NCBI RefSeq assembly: GCF_003044445.1
Contig: NZ_POWX01000001.1
Coordinates: 62,001 to 126,000, forward strand
Length of the DNA: 64,000 nt
Direction of reading: 5' to 3'
Origin: Neisseria mucosa
GTDB lineage: Bacteria > Pseudomonadota > Gammaproteobacteria > Burkholderiales > Neisseriaceae
This document shows, one piece after another, positions 51,399 through 59,761 of the stretch. The notes under the pieces were generated by a model. That model saw nothing but the letters and a program-made list of their open reading frames with translations, was not told the origin of the DNA and did not search any database. Both the position numbers and the translations under genes were made by a program. The first letter of the stretch is position 1. Each line of letters begins with the position of its first letter.

Positions 51399-51623
51399 TC
51401 AAGAGATGTAAATCACGAGGCCGGTAATCAGCACTAGCTGGGCACCCAGCTTTATCAGCGCGGTACGGCTGACGAAGTAGATAAACCAAGTGCCGGTCAG
51501 AAGCAACAGTAGAATAATCAGCCACGGCCGCCATTTGTTGAGGTGGACGGTTTCGGTAAAGCAGGTATGAATATGGAGTAAGACGATGGCGACAACGAGC
51601 AATATAGGCACGATGAAGGCCAT
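51399..51623 (-). CDS. Small membrane protein of unknown function
   Basis: The 74-residue protein has three hydrophobic segments (about 2-16, 31-49 and 52-72) and no recognised domain. The ATG at 51623 has AAGGAAA about ten nt upstream and begins at a natural membrane-protein N-terminus; the longer frame includes DUS sequence. It lies between two AG-type DUS pairs, so it is part of the mixed-dialect patch. Confidence 0.65.
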   Translation of the reverse strand: MAFIVPILLVVAIVLLHIHTCFTETVHLNKWRPWLIILLLLLTGTWFIYFVSRTALIKLGAQLVLITGLVIYIS

Positions 51624-51643
51624 AATCTGATTTCCTTTTGATG

Positions 51644-51674
51644 AGGCCGTCTGCAAGGGGGTTTCAGACGGCCT
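51644..51674. repeat. AG-DUS inverted pair (other dialect)
   Basis: An exact AGGCCGTCTGAAA on the minus strand and a left copy AGGCCGTCTGCAA flank a few bases, just upstream of the small membrane gene and downstream of the orphan gene. Confidence 0.75.
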
Positions 51675-51679
51675 TTGGG

Positions 51680-51749
51680 TAGTTTAGGCTGTAAACCCAA
51701 CAAGTTTTGCGGATTTTAAGAAGTTGTTGGGTCTTGACCCAACCTACGC
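51680..51749. repeat. CCCAAC-type hairpin repeat
   Basis: CCCAACAA and TTGTTGGG form a stem around an AT-rich loop, followed by GTCTTGACCCAACCTACGC. The form resembles a repeat common in neisserial spacers. It lies just past the orphan gene's stop and may act as its terminator. Confidence 0.5.
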
Positions 51750-52628
51750 TTACTGAATTGATATAAAATAACAAGTATTCTCTTGATTGCATATTTTAAA
51801 TTTGACAAGTTTAAGTAAACCTTCTGTTGTTAAATCCAGTTGATTCACTTCTATAAATTTCATTTCTTTATTATCTCTTAAAATATTAGTTGCCAAACGG
51901 TATATTTCACGTGCGATACTCTGCATTTTTATAGTATGCATGATGGAAAAGCCAGCCATTGTTTGACCAAGCTTAAAAGGCATATAAGATGTACCGTCAT
52001 CTAATGTAATAGGGGTATTTATGTTACCGTCTCTAAGATTTTTAATGTCCTTTGTATTTGAAATAGGATTGGATAAATTTTCCATATGAGTAACCTTGCA
52101 ATGTTCAATTAAATCAGGTCGCTGTTTATGTAAGATTTCAAGAACATCTTTTTCATACCAAATATTACCGTGCCCTTTCCCATGATTTTTGCTTAAGATA
52201 AAAAAGACTTCTTTATCTGTTACCAACCCTAGAGCAATTTCTTGTGTTCTTTTAATAAATCCATTTTCAATAGTATCTCCAAGATGGAAATGCTTAATAC
52301 CAAAATTATCCATCATTCCATCTATACGATTTGCACTCAATGATGATTTACTTAAATATTCATTAACATTTTCCCCAGTAGCCAGCATATTGCATAGATT
52401 ATCAAATCCTTTCTGATTTTCTAGACTAACTGAAAATTCTTTGGAGCATGTAATTTTGCGCGAAGTAGCTCTAACTAATTTTGCTTGATAATTTAGATAT
52501 TGGATAAAGAAAGGCACTCTGCCAGTTTTTTCATATTCAACATTTGCTTCAATTAATTTATTTTTAGCCCAATCATTTAAGGCTAATAAAGCATCATTAT
52601 ATGAAAAAATTTTAGTTTTGTTATCCAT
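51750..52628 (-). CDS. AT-rich orphan protein, unknown function
   Basis: The 292-residue protein has no signal peptide or membrane segment and no domain I can name. Codon use is strongly AT-biased compared with all neighbours. Notable segments are the central FGIKHFHLGDTIENGFIKRT (about 107-126), a hydrophobic LGLVTDKEVFFILSKNHGKGHGNIWYEKDVLEIL with several His (about 131-164) and a late SIMHTIKMQSIAREIYRLATNIL. The clustered His could be catalytic or metal-binding, but this is speculation. The ribosome site is AGAGGAT. It is flanked by foreign-dialect DUS, which suggests transfer. Confidence 0.75.
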   Translation of the reverse strand: MDNKTKIFSYNDALLALNDWAKNKLIEANVEYEKTGRVPFFIQYLNYQAKLVRATSRKITCSKEFSVSLENQKGFDNLCNMLATGENVNEYLSKSSLSANRIDGMMDNFGIKHFHLGDTIENGFIKRTQEIALGLVTDKEVFFILSKNHGKGHGNIWYEKDVLEILHKQRPDLIEHCKVTHMENLSNPISNTKDIKNLRDGNINTPITLDDGTSYMPFKLGQTMAGFSIMHTIKMQSIAREIYRLATNILRDNKEMKFIEVNQLDLTTEGLLKLVKFKICNQENTCYFISIQ

Positions 52629-52650
52629 AAATAATCCTCTTTAAAATTAT

Positions 52651-52691
52651 AAAGCAGCCTGAAAATCCACCCCTCCGTTTTCAGGCTGCCT
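52651..52691. repeat. Kingella-type DUS inverted pair
   Basis: The right copy is an exact AGGCAGCCTGAAAA (minus strand), the AG-kingDUS form; the left copy AAAGCAGCCTGAAAA differs by one base. It lies between valS and the orphan gene and can terminate valS. Confidence 0.8.
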
Positions 52692-52711
52692 TTCTTACAA
52701 CCAAATAACTA

Positions 52712-55549
52712 CTATGCTTTCAACTTCGCCAACTGATTTTGCACTTTCGCCATCTTATCTTCCAATTCCGCCAAATCGGCTTTGTCTTTTTCCACCAGAT
52801 GCGCGGGGGCTTTTTCGGTGTAGCCGGGTTTGGAGAGTTTGGCGTTGAGTTTGTCCAAGGCTTTTTGCAGCTTCTCGGCTTCTTTGCTCAAACGGGCGGT
52901 TTCGGCGGCTTTGTCGATTTCGACTTTCAGCATCAGGCGTGCGCCGTTGCAGACGGCGACGGGCGCGTCTTCGCTTTCGGGCAGGGCGGCGACTTGCTGT
53001 GCTTCGGTCAGGCGGGTCATCATCGGCAGGTATTTGAGGTAGTCCGCCAAGTCGTCCGCGCTTTCGACAAACAGCGGGGCTTTGACGTTGGGCTGGATGC
53101 CCATTTCGCCGCGCAGGTTGCGGACGGTGCCAATCAAATCCTGTAACACGGTCATTTGCTCGAAGGTCGTCTGAACGATTTGTTCGCGGTCGGCTTCGGG
53201 GAAACGGGCGAGCATGATGCTGTCGGCGGTTTTCGCGTCGCACATGGGGGCGACGGTTTGCCACAGTTCTTCGGTGATGAACGGGATAATCGGGTGCAGC
53301 AGGCGCAGGGCGGCTTCGAGTACGCGCAATAAGGTATGGCGTGTGGCGCGCTGACGGCTGGCGCAGCCGGTTTGGAGCTGCACTTTGGCGAGTTCCAGAT
53401 ACCAGTCGCAATAGTCGTTCCATACGAAGCTGTACAGGGTTTCCGCTGCCAAATCAAAGCGATAGGTTTCGTAGGCTTGCGTTACTTGCTCGATGGTCTG
53501 ATTCAGACGACCTATGATCCACATATCGGGGAAAGAATAGCCGCGCGGTTCGGTGGCGGTTGCGCCGTAGCCGCAGTCTTGGTTTTCGGTATTCATCAAG
53601 ACGAAGTTGGTGGCATTCCAGATTTTGTTGCAGAAGTTGCGGTAGCCTTCGGCGCGTTTGAAGTCGAAGTTCACGCTGCGACCGAGGCTGGCGTAGCTCG
53701 CCATGGTGAAGCGCAAGGCGTCCGTGCCCATGCTGGGGATGCCTTCGGGGAAGAGTTTGCGTGTGGCTTCTTCCACTTTCGGCGCGGTTTCGGGTTTTCG
53801 CAGGCCGGTGGTGCGTTTTACCAGCAGTTTGTCCAGGTCGATGCCGTCAATCAAATCGACAGGGTCGATGACGTTGCCTTCGGATTTGGACATTTTTTTG
53901 CCTTCGTGGTCGCGCACGATGCCGTGGATATACACGTCTTTAAATGGTACTTTGCCGGTGAAGTGGGTGGTCATCATAATCATGCGCGCCACCCAGAAGA
54001 AGATGATTTCGTAGCCGGTGACCAAGACGTTGGACGGCAGGAAGGCTTTGAGTTCGTCGGTTTCAGACGGCCAGCCGAGCGTGGAGAACGGCACGAGCGC
54101 GGAGGAGAACCATGTATCCAATACGTCTTCTTCGCGGGTCAAGCCTGTTTTGCCGGCTTGTTTTTCGGCTTCTTCCTGATTGCGGGCAACGTAAACATTG
54201 CCTGCTTCGTCGTACCATGCAGGGATTTGATGCCCCCACCACAGTTGGCGCGAGATACACCAATCTTGGATGTTGTTCATCCATTGGTTGTAAGTGTTGA
54301 CCCAGTTTTCAGGGATAAAGCGTACCGCGCCGCTGTCGACGGCTTTTTTGGCTTTGTCGGCGAGGCTCAAGCCTTTGAATTCGCTGTCAGGCTCGCCGCC
54401 GTTTGGCGTGGCGGACATGGCGACAAACCATTGGCTGGTCAGCATCGGCTCAATCACCGAGCCTGTGCGGTCGCCTTTCGGCGTCATCAGCGTGTGCGCT
54501 TTGATTTCGACCAACAAGCCTTGTTCCTGCAAATCGGCAACCATTTGTTTGCGTGCGGCAAAGCGGTCCAAGCCTGCGTATTTTTCAGGCAGGGCAAAGC
54601 CTTGTTGCGCTTCGCCTTTGAAGTTGAACACTTCGGCGTTTGCCAGCACTTTGGCTTCCAAGTCGAACACATTAACTAACCGCGTGTCGTGGCGTTTGCC
54701 GACTTCGTAGTCGTTGAAGTCGTGCGCAGGCGTGATTTTTACGCAGCCTGTACCGAAGTCTTTTTCAACGTATTCGTCAGCAATCACGGGAATGGTGCGG
54801 CCGGTCAGCGGCAGGATTAATTCCTTGCCGATTAAGTGGGTGTAACGTTCGTCTTCAGGATTGACGGCAACGGCAACGTCGCCCAGCAGCGTTTCGGGAC
54901 GGGTGGTCGCTACGATAACGGCTTCGGCAGGATTGTCCGCCAGCGGATAGCGGATGTGCCACATAGAGCCTTGTTCTTCCACGCTTTCCACTTCCAAATC
55001 AGACACTGCCGTACCCAAAACCGGATCCCAGTTCACCAAGCGTTTGCCGCGGTAAATCAAGTCCTGTTCATACAGGCGCACGAACACTTCGGTCACGGTT
55101 TCGGCGCGCACGTCGTCCATCGTGAAATACTCGCGCGTCCAGTCGGCAGAGCAGCCCACGCGGCGCATCTGCTGCGTAATCGTGCCGCCGGAAACTTCTT
55201 TCCATTCCCATACTTTTTCCAAGAATTTTTCACGACCCAAATCATGACGGGATACGTTTTGCGCGGCAAGCTGGCGTTCGACCACGATTTGCGTGGCGAT
55301 GCCCGCGTGGTCGGTGCCGGGAATCCAGGCAGTGTTGCAGCCTTTCATGCGGTAGTAGCGGGTCAGGCCGTCCATGATGGTTTGGTTGAAGGCATGGCCC
55401 ATGTGCAGCGTGCCGGTTACGTTGGGCGGCGGCAGTTGGATGGAAAAAGACGGTTTGGTCAAATCCATATCGGGCTGGAAATAACCTTGGGTTTCCCAGT
55501 TTTGATAGTGTTTGGATTCGATTTCGGCGGGATTGTATTTGTCTAACAT
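52712..55549 (-). CDS. valS: Valyl-tRNA synthetase
   Basis: ValS charges tRNA-Val and edits mischarged threonine. The 945-residue class I enzyme has PPPNVTGTLHMGHAF with the HIGH-type motif (about 40-54), the CP1 editing domain (about 190-340, with TTRPETLLGDVAVAV), the KMSKS signature (about 554-558, KKMSKSEGNVIDP), the anticodon domain and a C-terminal coiled coil (about 880-945). A meningococcal-core DUS and several resident DUS lie in frame. Single gene. Confidence 0.97.
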   Translation of the reverse strand: MLDKYNPAEIESKHYQNWETQGYFQPDMDLTKPSFSIQLPPPNVTGTLHMGHAFNQTIMDGLTRYYRMKGCNTAWIPGTDHAGIATQIVVERQLAAQNVSRHDLGREKFLEKVWEWKEVSGGTITQQMRRVGCSADWTREYFTMDDVRAETVTEVFVRLYEQDLIYRGKRLVNWDPVLGTAVSDLEVESVEEQGSMWHIRYPLADNPAEAVIVATTRPETLLGDVAVAVNPEDERYTHLIGKELILPLTGRTIPVIADEYVEKDFGTGCVKITPAHDFNDYEVGKRHDTRLVNVFDLEAKVLANAEVFNFKGEAQQGFALPEKYAGLDRFAARKQMVADLQEQGLLVEIKAHTLMTPKGDRTGSVIEPMLTSQWFVAMSATPNGGEPDSEFKGLSLADKAKKAVDSGAVRFIPENWVNTYNQWMNNIQDWCISRQLWWGHQIPAWYDEAGNVYVARNQEEAEKQAGKTGLTREEDVLDTWFSSALVPFSTLGWPSETDELKAFLPSNVLVTGYEIIFFWVARMIMMTTHFTGKVPFKDVYIHGIVRDHEGKKMSKSEGNVIDPVDLIDGIDLDKLLVKRTTGLRKPETAPKVEEATRKLFPEGIPSMGTDALRFTMASYASLGRSVNFDFKRAEGYRNFCNKIWNATNFVLMNTENQDCGYGATATEPRGYSFPDMWIIGRLNQTIEQVTQAYETYRFDLAAETLYSFVWNDYCDWYLELAKVQLQTGCASRQRATRHTLLRVLEAALRLLHPIIPFITEELWQTVAPMCDAKTADSIMLARFPEADREQIVQTTFEQMTVLQDLIGTVRNLRGEMGIQPNVKAPLFVESADDLADYLKYLPMMTRLTEAQQVAALPESEDAPVAVCNGARLMLKVEIDKAAETARLSKEAEKLQKALDKLNAKLSKPGYTEKAPAHLVEKDKADLAELEDKMAKVQNQLAKLKA

Positions 55550-55625
55550 GGTAAAAAATGCTGTCTGTAAAAGGGTTTGCGGGCAAACGTCTGTTTAAAA
55601 AATAATTGCGGATTATAGCGCAAAA

Positions 55626-55661
55626 AGGTCGTCTGAAACGGAATATCGTTTCAGACGACCT
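55626..55661 (-). terminator. Paired DUS terminator after HTH gene
   Basis: Two exact inverted AGGTCGTCTGAAA copies with a short loop lie 24 nt past the stop at 55685, with an A run supplying the minus-strand T tract. Confidence 0.7.
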
Positions 55662-55684
55662 TTTTGAAACAAATCGAAACGGGC

Positions 55685-55978
55685 TTATTTGCCTTTGTCG
55701 GATTTGGCTTCTTTTTTCAGGGAAGCGTACAACTCAGGGTCGCGGTTTTTCAGCAGGGAGGCAATCGCCAAATCGTCGCGGTTTACTTTTGCCAAGTCAA
55801 CGCGTTCGATGTGTACCAAGCGCAGCAGCTCGCGCACAGGTTTGGGCATATTGCGACCGGATTCGTAACGTGAACCACCGGATTGGGTTACGCCGATACG
55901 GCTCCAAAAGTCCATTTGGTTCAAACCGAGTTTTTTGCGGATATCGCGGATGTTGTCAATTTTCTCAAACGACTTCAT
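55685..55978 (-). CDS. Small helix-turn-helix transcriptional regulator
   Basis: The 97-residue protein has an XRE/Cro-like HTH (IRDIRKKLGLNQMDFWSRIGVTQSGGSRYESGRNMPKPVRELLRLVHI, about 11-58) and a charged C-terminal tail. The ATG at 55978 follows AAAAGGAA; 27 upstream codons are not conserved in form. Length and context suggest a stand-alone regulator common in Neisseria; its targets are unknown. An AT-rich 400-nt region lies upstream. Confidence 0.85.
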   Translation of the reverse strand: MKSFEKIDNIRDIRKKLGLNQMDFWSRIGVTQSGGSRYESGRNMPKPVRELLRLVHIERVDLAKVNRDDLAIASLLKNRDPELYASLKKEAKSDKGK

Positions 55979-56381
55979 GAAAATTCCTTTTTCTTCTGTA
56001 TTGTTTGTTGATAAGCAAGAATCTGCTTCTCTGCAACGGGATGCGGAAGCCTTCAACACAGACCAATCGTTACACGAATGACAATCGGCTGCGCGATAGA
56101 AAACTATCTATACTGAATGTTTAGACAGTATATTCGAAAGAAGTTTTGTCAGATTCTTGATAATTTGCAAAAATATTTCCAAGTCAAATAATTTCAACAA
56201 AATTATTCTTATAAATCAAAAATATATATTTTAAGCATCAGTAATATTTTACAAAAATAAACAATCCAAACAGGAATATTGCACCTGTAATTATCAATTT
56301 ATCATAATATTTTGCACAAAAAATACGCAATAGAACCGTATTCCAATGCGTATTTTCATCTATTCAGTCTCAAAACGCTGC
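55979..56381. other. AT-rich spacer upstream of HTH gene
   Basis: No gene is seen. The part from about 56100 to 56340 is strikingly AT-rich, with short repeats of AATATTTT and AAAATAAT, and no DUS. It probably contains the HTH-gene promoter; GTTTAGACAGTATATTC near 56119 may be a regulator site. Confidence 0.5.
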
Positions 56382-56876
56382 CTAGCGTTTTCTCGGATAA
56401 AAGGTAATCGGCTGGACGATGGCGCGTGTCAGCTGTTTCGGCAAGGTCATCATTGCAATCATCCACACGCCCACCGTGTAACACAATATCCCGCCGTTAC
56501 GCATCCCTCCCAATGCGGTACTGCCTAAAACTGCCTCCAACATCAAGCAAACGGCGGCAGCCACACAAGCTGCCATGCCGGCGAGAAACAGCGCATGGCG
56601 GGTATACCTGCGCAACATTTTTTTCAAAGCCGCTTTGACCAAAACGGCAGCAATCAACAGGTTGAAAAAGAAAAACATGCCTGCAACCAGCCATACCGCC
56701 GAATCGTTCCAGCCTTTCGCCACGGACCACCCGCCATCCTGCCGGCTAAACAGCAATCCGCCGCCGCCCGCTATCATGGCGAACACATCATGAATCAATA
56801 ACGCCAACGGCAATGCGGCAAAAATCAATGCAGTCAACAAAGGCCGATAAGGTTTTTCCTGTTCGAGATACATCAT
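56382..56876 (-). CDS. Polytopic membrane protein of unknown function
   Basis: The 164-residue protein has four likely membrane helices (about 11-35, 55-77, 92-115 and 125-145) joined by short charged loops. No domain is recognised. The ATG at 56876 follows GGAACGGC; a second ATG is the next codon. zupT lies 68 nt upstream on the same strand, so co-transcription is possible. The C-terminus YPRKR is basic. Confidence 0.7.
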   Translation of the reverse strand: MMYLEQEKPYRPLLTALIFAALPLALLIHDVFAMIAGGGGLLFSRQDGGWSVAKGWNDSAVWLVAGMFFFFNLLIAAVLVKAALKKMLRRYTRHALFLAGMAACVAAAVCLMLEAVLGSTALGGMRNGGILCYTVGVWMIAMMTLPKQLTRAIVQPITFYPRKR

Positions 56877-56944
56877 GCCGTTCCAAAATCGAAAACAACG
56901 GCAATTATAGAACAATCGCTTCGAGGTATCAGCCTGAAGCGGAA

Positions 56945-57754
56945 TCAGAAATGGAACAACACCAAACTCAAGGCGATCACCGCCATGCCGGACGTCAAGC
57001 CGTAAACGGTTTCGTGTCCATCGGAATAACGCTTGGCGGCGGGCAGCAATTCGTCCAACGCAAGAAACACCATCACGCCTGCAATCACGCCGAACACTGC
57101 GCCGAACACAAAAGGCGATAAAAACGGCTTGAGCAGGGTATAGCCCAAAACCGCGCCCAAAGGTTCGGCAAGCCCTGAAGCGAGGCAGGCGAGGACGGTT
57201 TTTTTGCGGTTGCGGGTGGCGAAATAAACGGGAGCGGCAATGGAAATGCCTTCGGGAATATTGTGTATCGCAATCGCGAGCGCCAGCGGCATCCCGACCG
57301 CGGGGTTTTCCAGCGTGGCGAAAAACGTTGCCAAACCTTCGGGAAAGTTGTGCGCGGTAATCGCAAACGCCGCCATCATGCCGACTCGGGCGATGTGGCG
57401 GCGTTTGTTTTCCTGAAAGGCGGGGTCGTGCGGGTCGAGCGTTTCATGCGGGTTCGGCACAAGGCGGTCAATCAGCGCAATCGAGCCCATGCCTGCCAGA
57501 AAAGCCAGCGTCGCGGCGGCGAAGGCTTTGTCTTTGTCGTAAACCTCCACAAAGGCTTCGTTGGATTTGTTGAAAATCTCTGTCAGCGACACATACACCA
57601 TCGCCCCGCCCGCGAACGCCAATCCGAACGACAATACGCGCGGGTTGGGCGTTTTGGAAAACATCACCAACCCGCTGCCCAATACGGTGAACAATCCGGC
57701 GGCGAGGGTGATGCCGAAGGCAGTGATGAGGTTGGGCAAAGCAATATCAAGCAT
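56945..57754 (-). CDS. zupT: ZIP-family zinc transporter ZupT
   Basis: ZupT takes up zinc and other divalent metals across the inner membrane. The 269-residue protein has about eight helices with the metal-site motifs HNFPEGLATF (about 136-145) and HNIPEGISIA (about 165-174), and AGGAMVYVSLTEIF in an early helix. These are ZIP hallmarks. It is first of two co-oriented genes with the unknown membrane protein. Confidence 0.94.
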   Translation of the reverse strand: MLDIALPNLITAFGITLAAGLFTVLGSGLVMFSKTPNPRVLSFGLAFAGGAMVYVSLTEIFNKSNEAFVEVYDKDKAFAAATLAFLAGMGSIALIDRLVPNPHETLDPHDPAFQENKRRHIARVGMMAAFAITAHNFPEGLATFFATLENPAVGMPLALAIAIHNIPEGISIAAPVYFATRNRKKTVLACLASGLAEPLGAVLGYTLLKPFLSPFVFGAVFGVIAGVMVFLALDELLPAAKRYSDGHETVYGLTSGMAVIALSLVLFHF

Positions 57755-57946
57755 GAAAATCGGTTCTTCAATGAATTCAATGCCATCAGGCTAACACACA
57801 TTCCCACAAAAGAGAATAGTTATTATTTTCATAAATAAAGATTACGCTGGAAAATTATTGAGACTGTCATTCCTTACTCTCTTACACGAAGGCGGCTGCG
57901 CAAGAATGGCAGCACGGGCTTTTCATTTCACTTTAACGTAACAAAA

Positions 57947-57984
57947 AGGTCGTCTGAAACCTGATTTCAAGTTTCAGACGACCT
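57947..57984 (-). terminator. Paired DUS terminator after hydrolase-like gene
   Basis: Two inverted AGGTCGTCTGAAA copies lie 30 nt past the stop at 58014; an A run precedes it on the plus strand. Confidence 0.7.
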
Positions 57985-58013
57985 TTTCTGCTTTATCCCT
58001 GCAAGCGTTTTGT

Positions 58014-58544
58014 TCAACTCAAGAGCATTTCCTGCATCAGCTTCATACCCCATTGCCAGCCGCCGAGTGCGCCGTTGAGCGTGCCGGAATGTGGCGACAG
58101 CAGGAGGCGGGCGTTCCACAGGTTGGCCCGTTCTTCCGCCCAGTTGCGCGGCGTGCCGTTTTGTTCGGCGATTACAAGTGCGGTGCGGCAGGGGCAACGA
58201 ACTCGCCGGAAGGTATGTATTTCATCGTCGGGGAAGGCTTCGGGGCGCGGCGAGACGAGGATGATGTTGACGATTTTTTTCTGCGTCAGGATGTCGGTTT
58301 GGTAGAGCCACGCCAAAAAAGCGGACACGCCTGCGCCGTGGGCGACGACGGCGATGTGTTCGCCGCTGATGCCTTCAAACGCCGTTTGAATATTTGCCTG
58401 CCATTGGGCGATGCTTTGATTGGCGGAAGCGGCGGCGGTTTGGACGACGGGATAGCTGACCTCCCAGCGGTCTATCCACATTTCCGCTTCGTCCGCGTCG
58501 CGTATCAAGAAAAGCGTCAGGTCTTCGAGTTCGAAAGTTCGCAT
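58014..58544 (-). CDS. RBBP9/YdeN-like alpha/beta hydrolase, probably inactive
   Basis: The 176-residue protein matches the small serine-hydrolase family of RBBP9/YdeN in length and fold: WIDRWEVSYPVVQT near the start, IAVVAHGAGVSAFLAWL in the nucleophile-elbow position (about 63-79) and GALGGWQWGMKLMQEML at the end. The elbow GHSxG is changed to AHGAG, so the serine is replaced by glycine. The DDP acid motif is also lost (AEQNGTP). The His region may remain (PHSG). It lies 10 nt after the small membrane gene downstream of xthA. Confidence 0.78.
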   Translation of the reverse strand: MRTFELEDLTLFLIRDADEAEMWIDRWEVSYPVVQTAAASANQSIAQWQANIQTAFEGISGEHIAVVAHGAGVSAFLAWLYQTDILTQKKIVNIILVSPRPEAFPDDEIHTFRRVRCPCRTALVIAEQNGTPRNWAEERANLWNARLLLSPHSGTLNGALGGWQWGMKLMQEMLLS

Positions 58545-58554
58545 TTCAGACGAC

Positions 58555-58899
58555 CTATTTGAGCAAATCGTGGAGCGTATAGGTAATCAAGATCGCGGCA
58601 GGGACGCTTAAAACGGCACAGGTGGCGAGGCAGATCAGGATGTTGGCAATCAACCGCCAGCCTTTCCAGCCGAAACACTTGGCGGCAATCAGAAGACAGG
58701 GCAGCGAGAACAGCAGCCACACCAACGCCCAAAGCGGATTTGCGCGGGTCATTTCAACCCAGCCGGACATCCGCGCCAGCATGAATATCGTCCACACCAG
58801 CATAGGCAGTACAAACGCGGCGACCACCCATGCCGCGCCTATGCCGGTTTTACCGTTCACATTCCAATCGTATTTGCCGAAAACTTTATTGGGCAGCAT
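58555..58899 (-). CDS. Small membrane protein coupled to xthA
   Basis: The 114-residue protein has three likely membrane helices (about 22-42, 52-72 and 84-106) and no recognised domain. The ATG at 58899 lies inside the end of xthA (14-nt overlap) with GGAG seven nt upstream, so it is translationally coupled. The longer frame overlaps xthA deeply and is rejected. The RBBP9-like gene follows after 10 nt. Confidence 0.7.
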   Translation of the reverse strand: MLPNKVFGKYDWNVNGKTGIGAAWVVAAFVLPMLVWTIFMLARMSGWVEMTRANPLWALVWLLFSLPCLLIAAKCFGWKGWRLIANILICLATCAVLSVPAAILITYTLHDLLK

Positions 58900-59665
58900 A
58901 GTCATACTCCACGACCAAAGGTGCATGGTCGGAAAATTTCTCGTCTTTATAAACATGCGCGGATACCGCTTTGGCGGCGAGTTCAGGCGTAACCATCTGA
59001 TAGTCGATGCGCCACCCGACATCTTTCGCATACGCCTGTCCGCGGTTGCTCCACCAAGTGTAGCCGGGGTTGTCGGGATAGAGCGTGCGCCACATATCCG
59101 TCCAGCCGAGCGTATGGATGACTTTGCCTATCCATTCGCGCTCCTCGGGCAGGAAGCCTGAGTTTTTCTGATTGCCTTTCCAGTTTTTTAAGTCGATGTT
59201 TTGGTGGGCAATGTTCCAGTCTCCGCAGACAACAATGTCGCGCCCCTCCGCCTTCATGGCTTCAAGCATGGGATAGAACGCGTCTAAAAAGCGGTATTTC
59301 AATTCCTGCCGCTCCGGCGCGCTGGTGCCGCTGGGCAGATAAAGCGAAATCACCGACAACTTTCCGAAATCACAGCGCACAAACCGCCCTTCCCTGTCGA
59401 ATTCTTCAATGCCCATACCGATTTGCACATTGTCAGGCGCGCGTTTGCTGTACACCGCCACGCCGCTGTAACCGCGTTTTTCGGCGCAATGCCAATGGCC
59501 GTGCATCCCGTGCGGATTCTTCATTTCGTCGGACAAATCGGCTTCCTGCGCTTTGAGTTCCTGCACGCAGACAATGTCCGCGCCCGATGCGGCAATGTAT
59601 TCGTAAAATCCTTTTTTGTAGGCGGAGCGGATGCCGTTGACGTTGGCGGAGATGATTTTCAGCAT
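58886..59665 (-). CDS. xthA: Exodeoxyribonuclease III
   Basis: This AP endonuclease and 3'-5' exonuclease acts in base excision repair. The 259-residue protein has ANVNGIRSA (7-15), VCVQELKAQEADL with the metal-binding Glu, YSGVAVYSK, CGDWNIAHQNIDLKN (about 147-161), the WWSNRGQAYAKDVGWRIDYQM segment and SDHAPLVVEYD at the end with the catalytic His. It heads a three-gene run with a small membrane protein and the RBBP9-like gene. Confidence 0.95.
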   Translation of the reverse strand: MLKIISANVNGIRSAYKKGFYEYIAASGADIVCVQELKAQEADLSDEMKNPHGMHGHWHCAEKRGYSGVAVYSKRAPDNVQIGMGIEEFDREGRFVRCDFGKLSVISLYLPSGTSAPERQELKYRFLDAFYPMLEAMKAEGRDIVVCGDWNIAHQNIDLKNWKGNQKNSGFLPEEREWIGKVIHTLGWTDMWRTLYPDNPGYTWWSNRGQAYAKDVGWRIDYQMVTPELAAKAVSAHVYKDEKFSDHAPLVVEYDYAAQ

Positions 59666-59761
59666 AATTTTGTGCTTTGGAATATTGGTTTAAGGAGAAA
59701 AAACGGATTGTAACCGATAGCGGCAAAGGTCGTCTGAAAAACAGGTTCGAACAAATCCATC

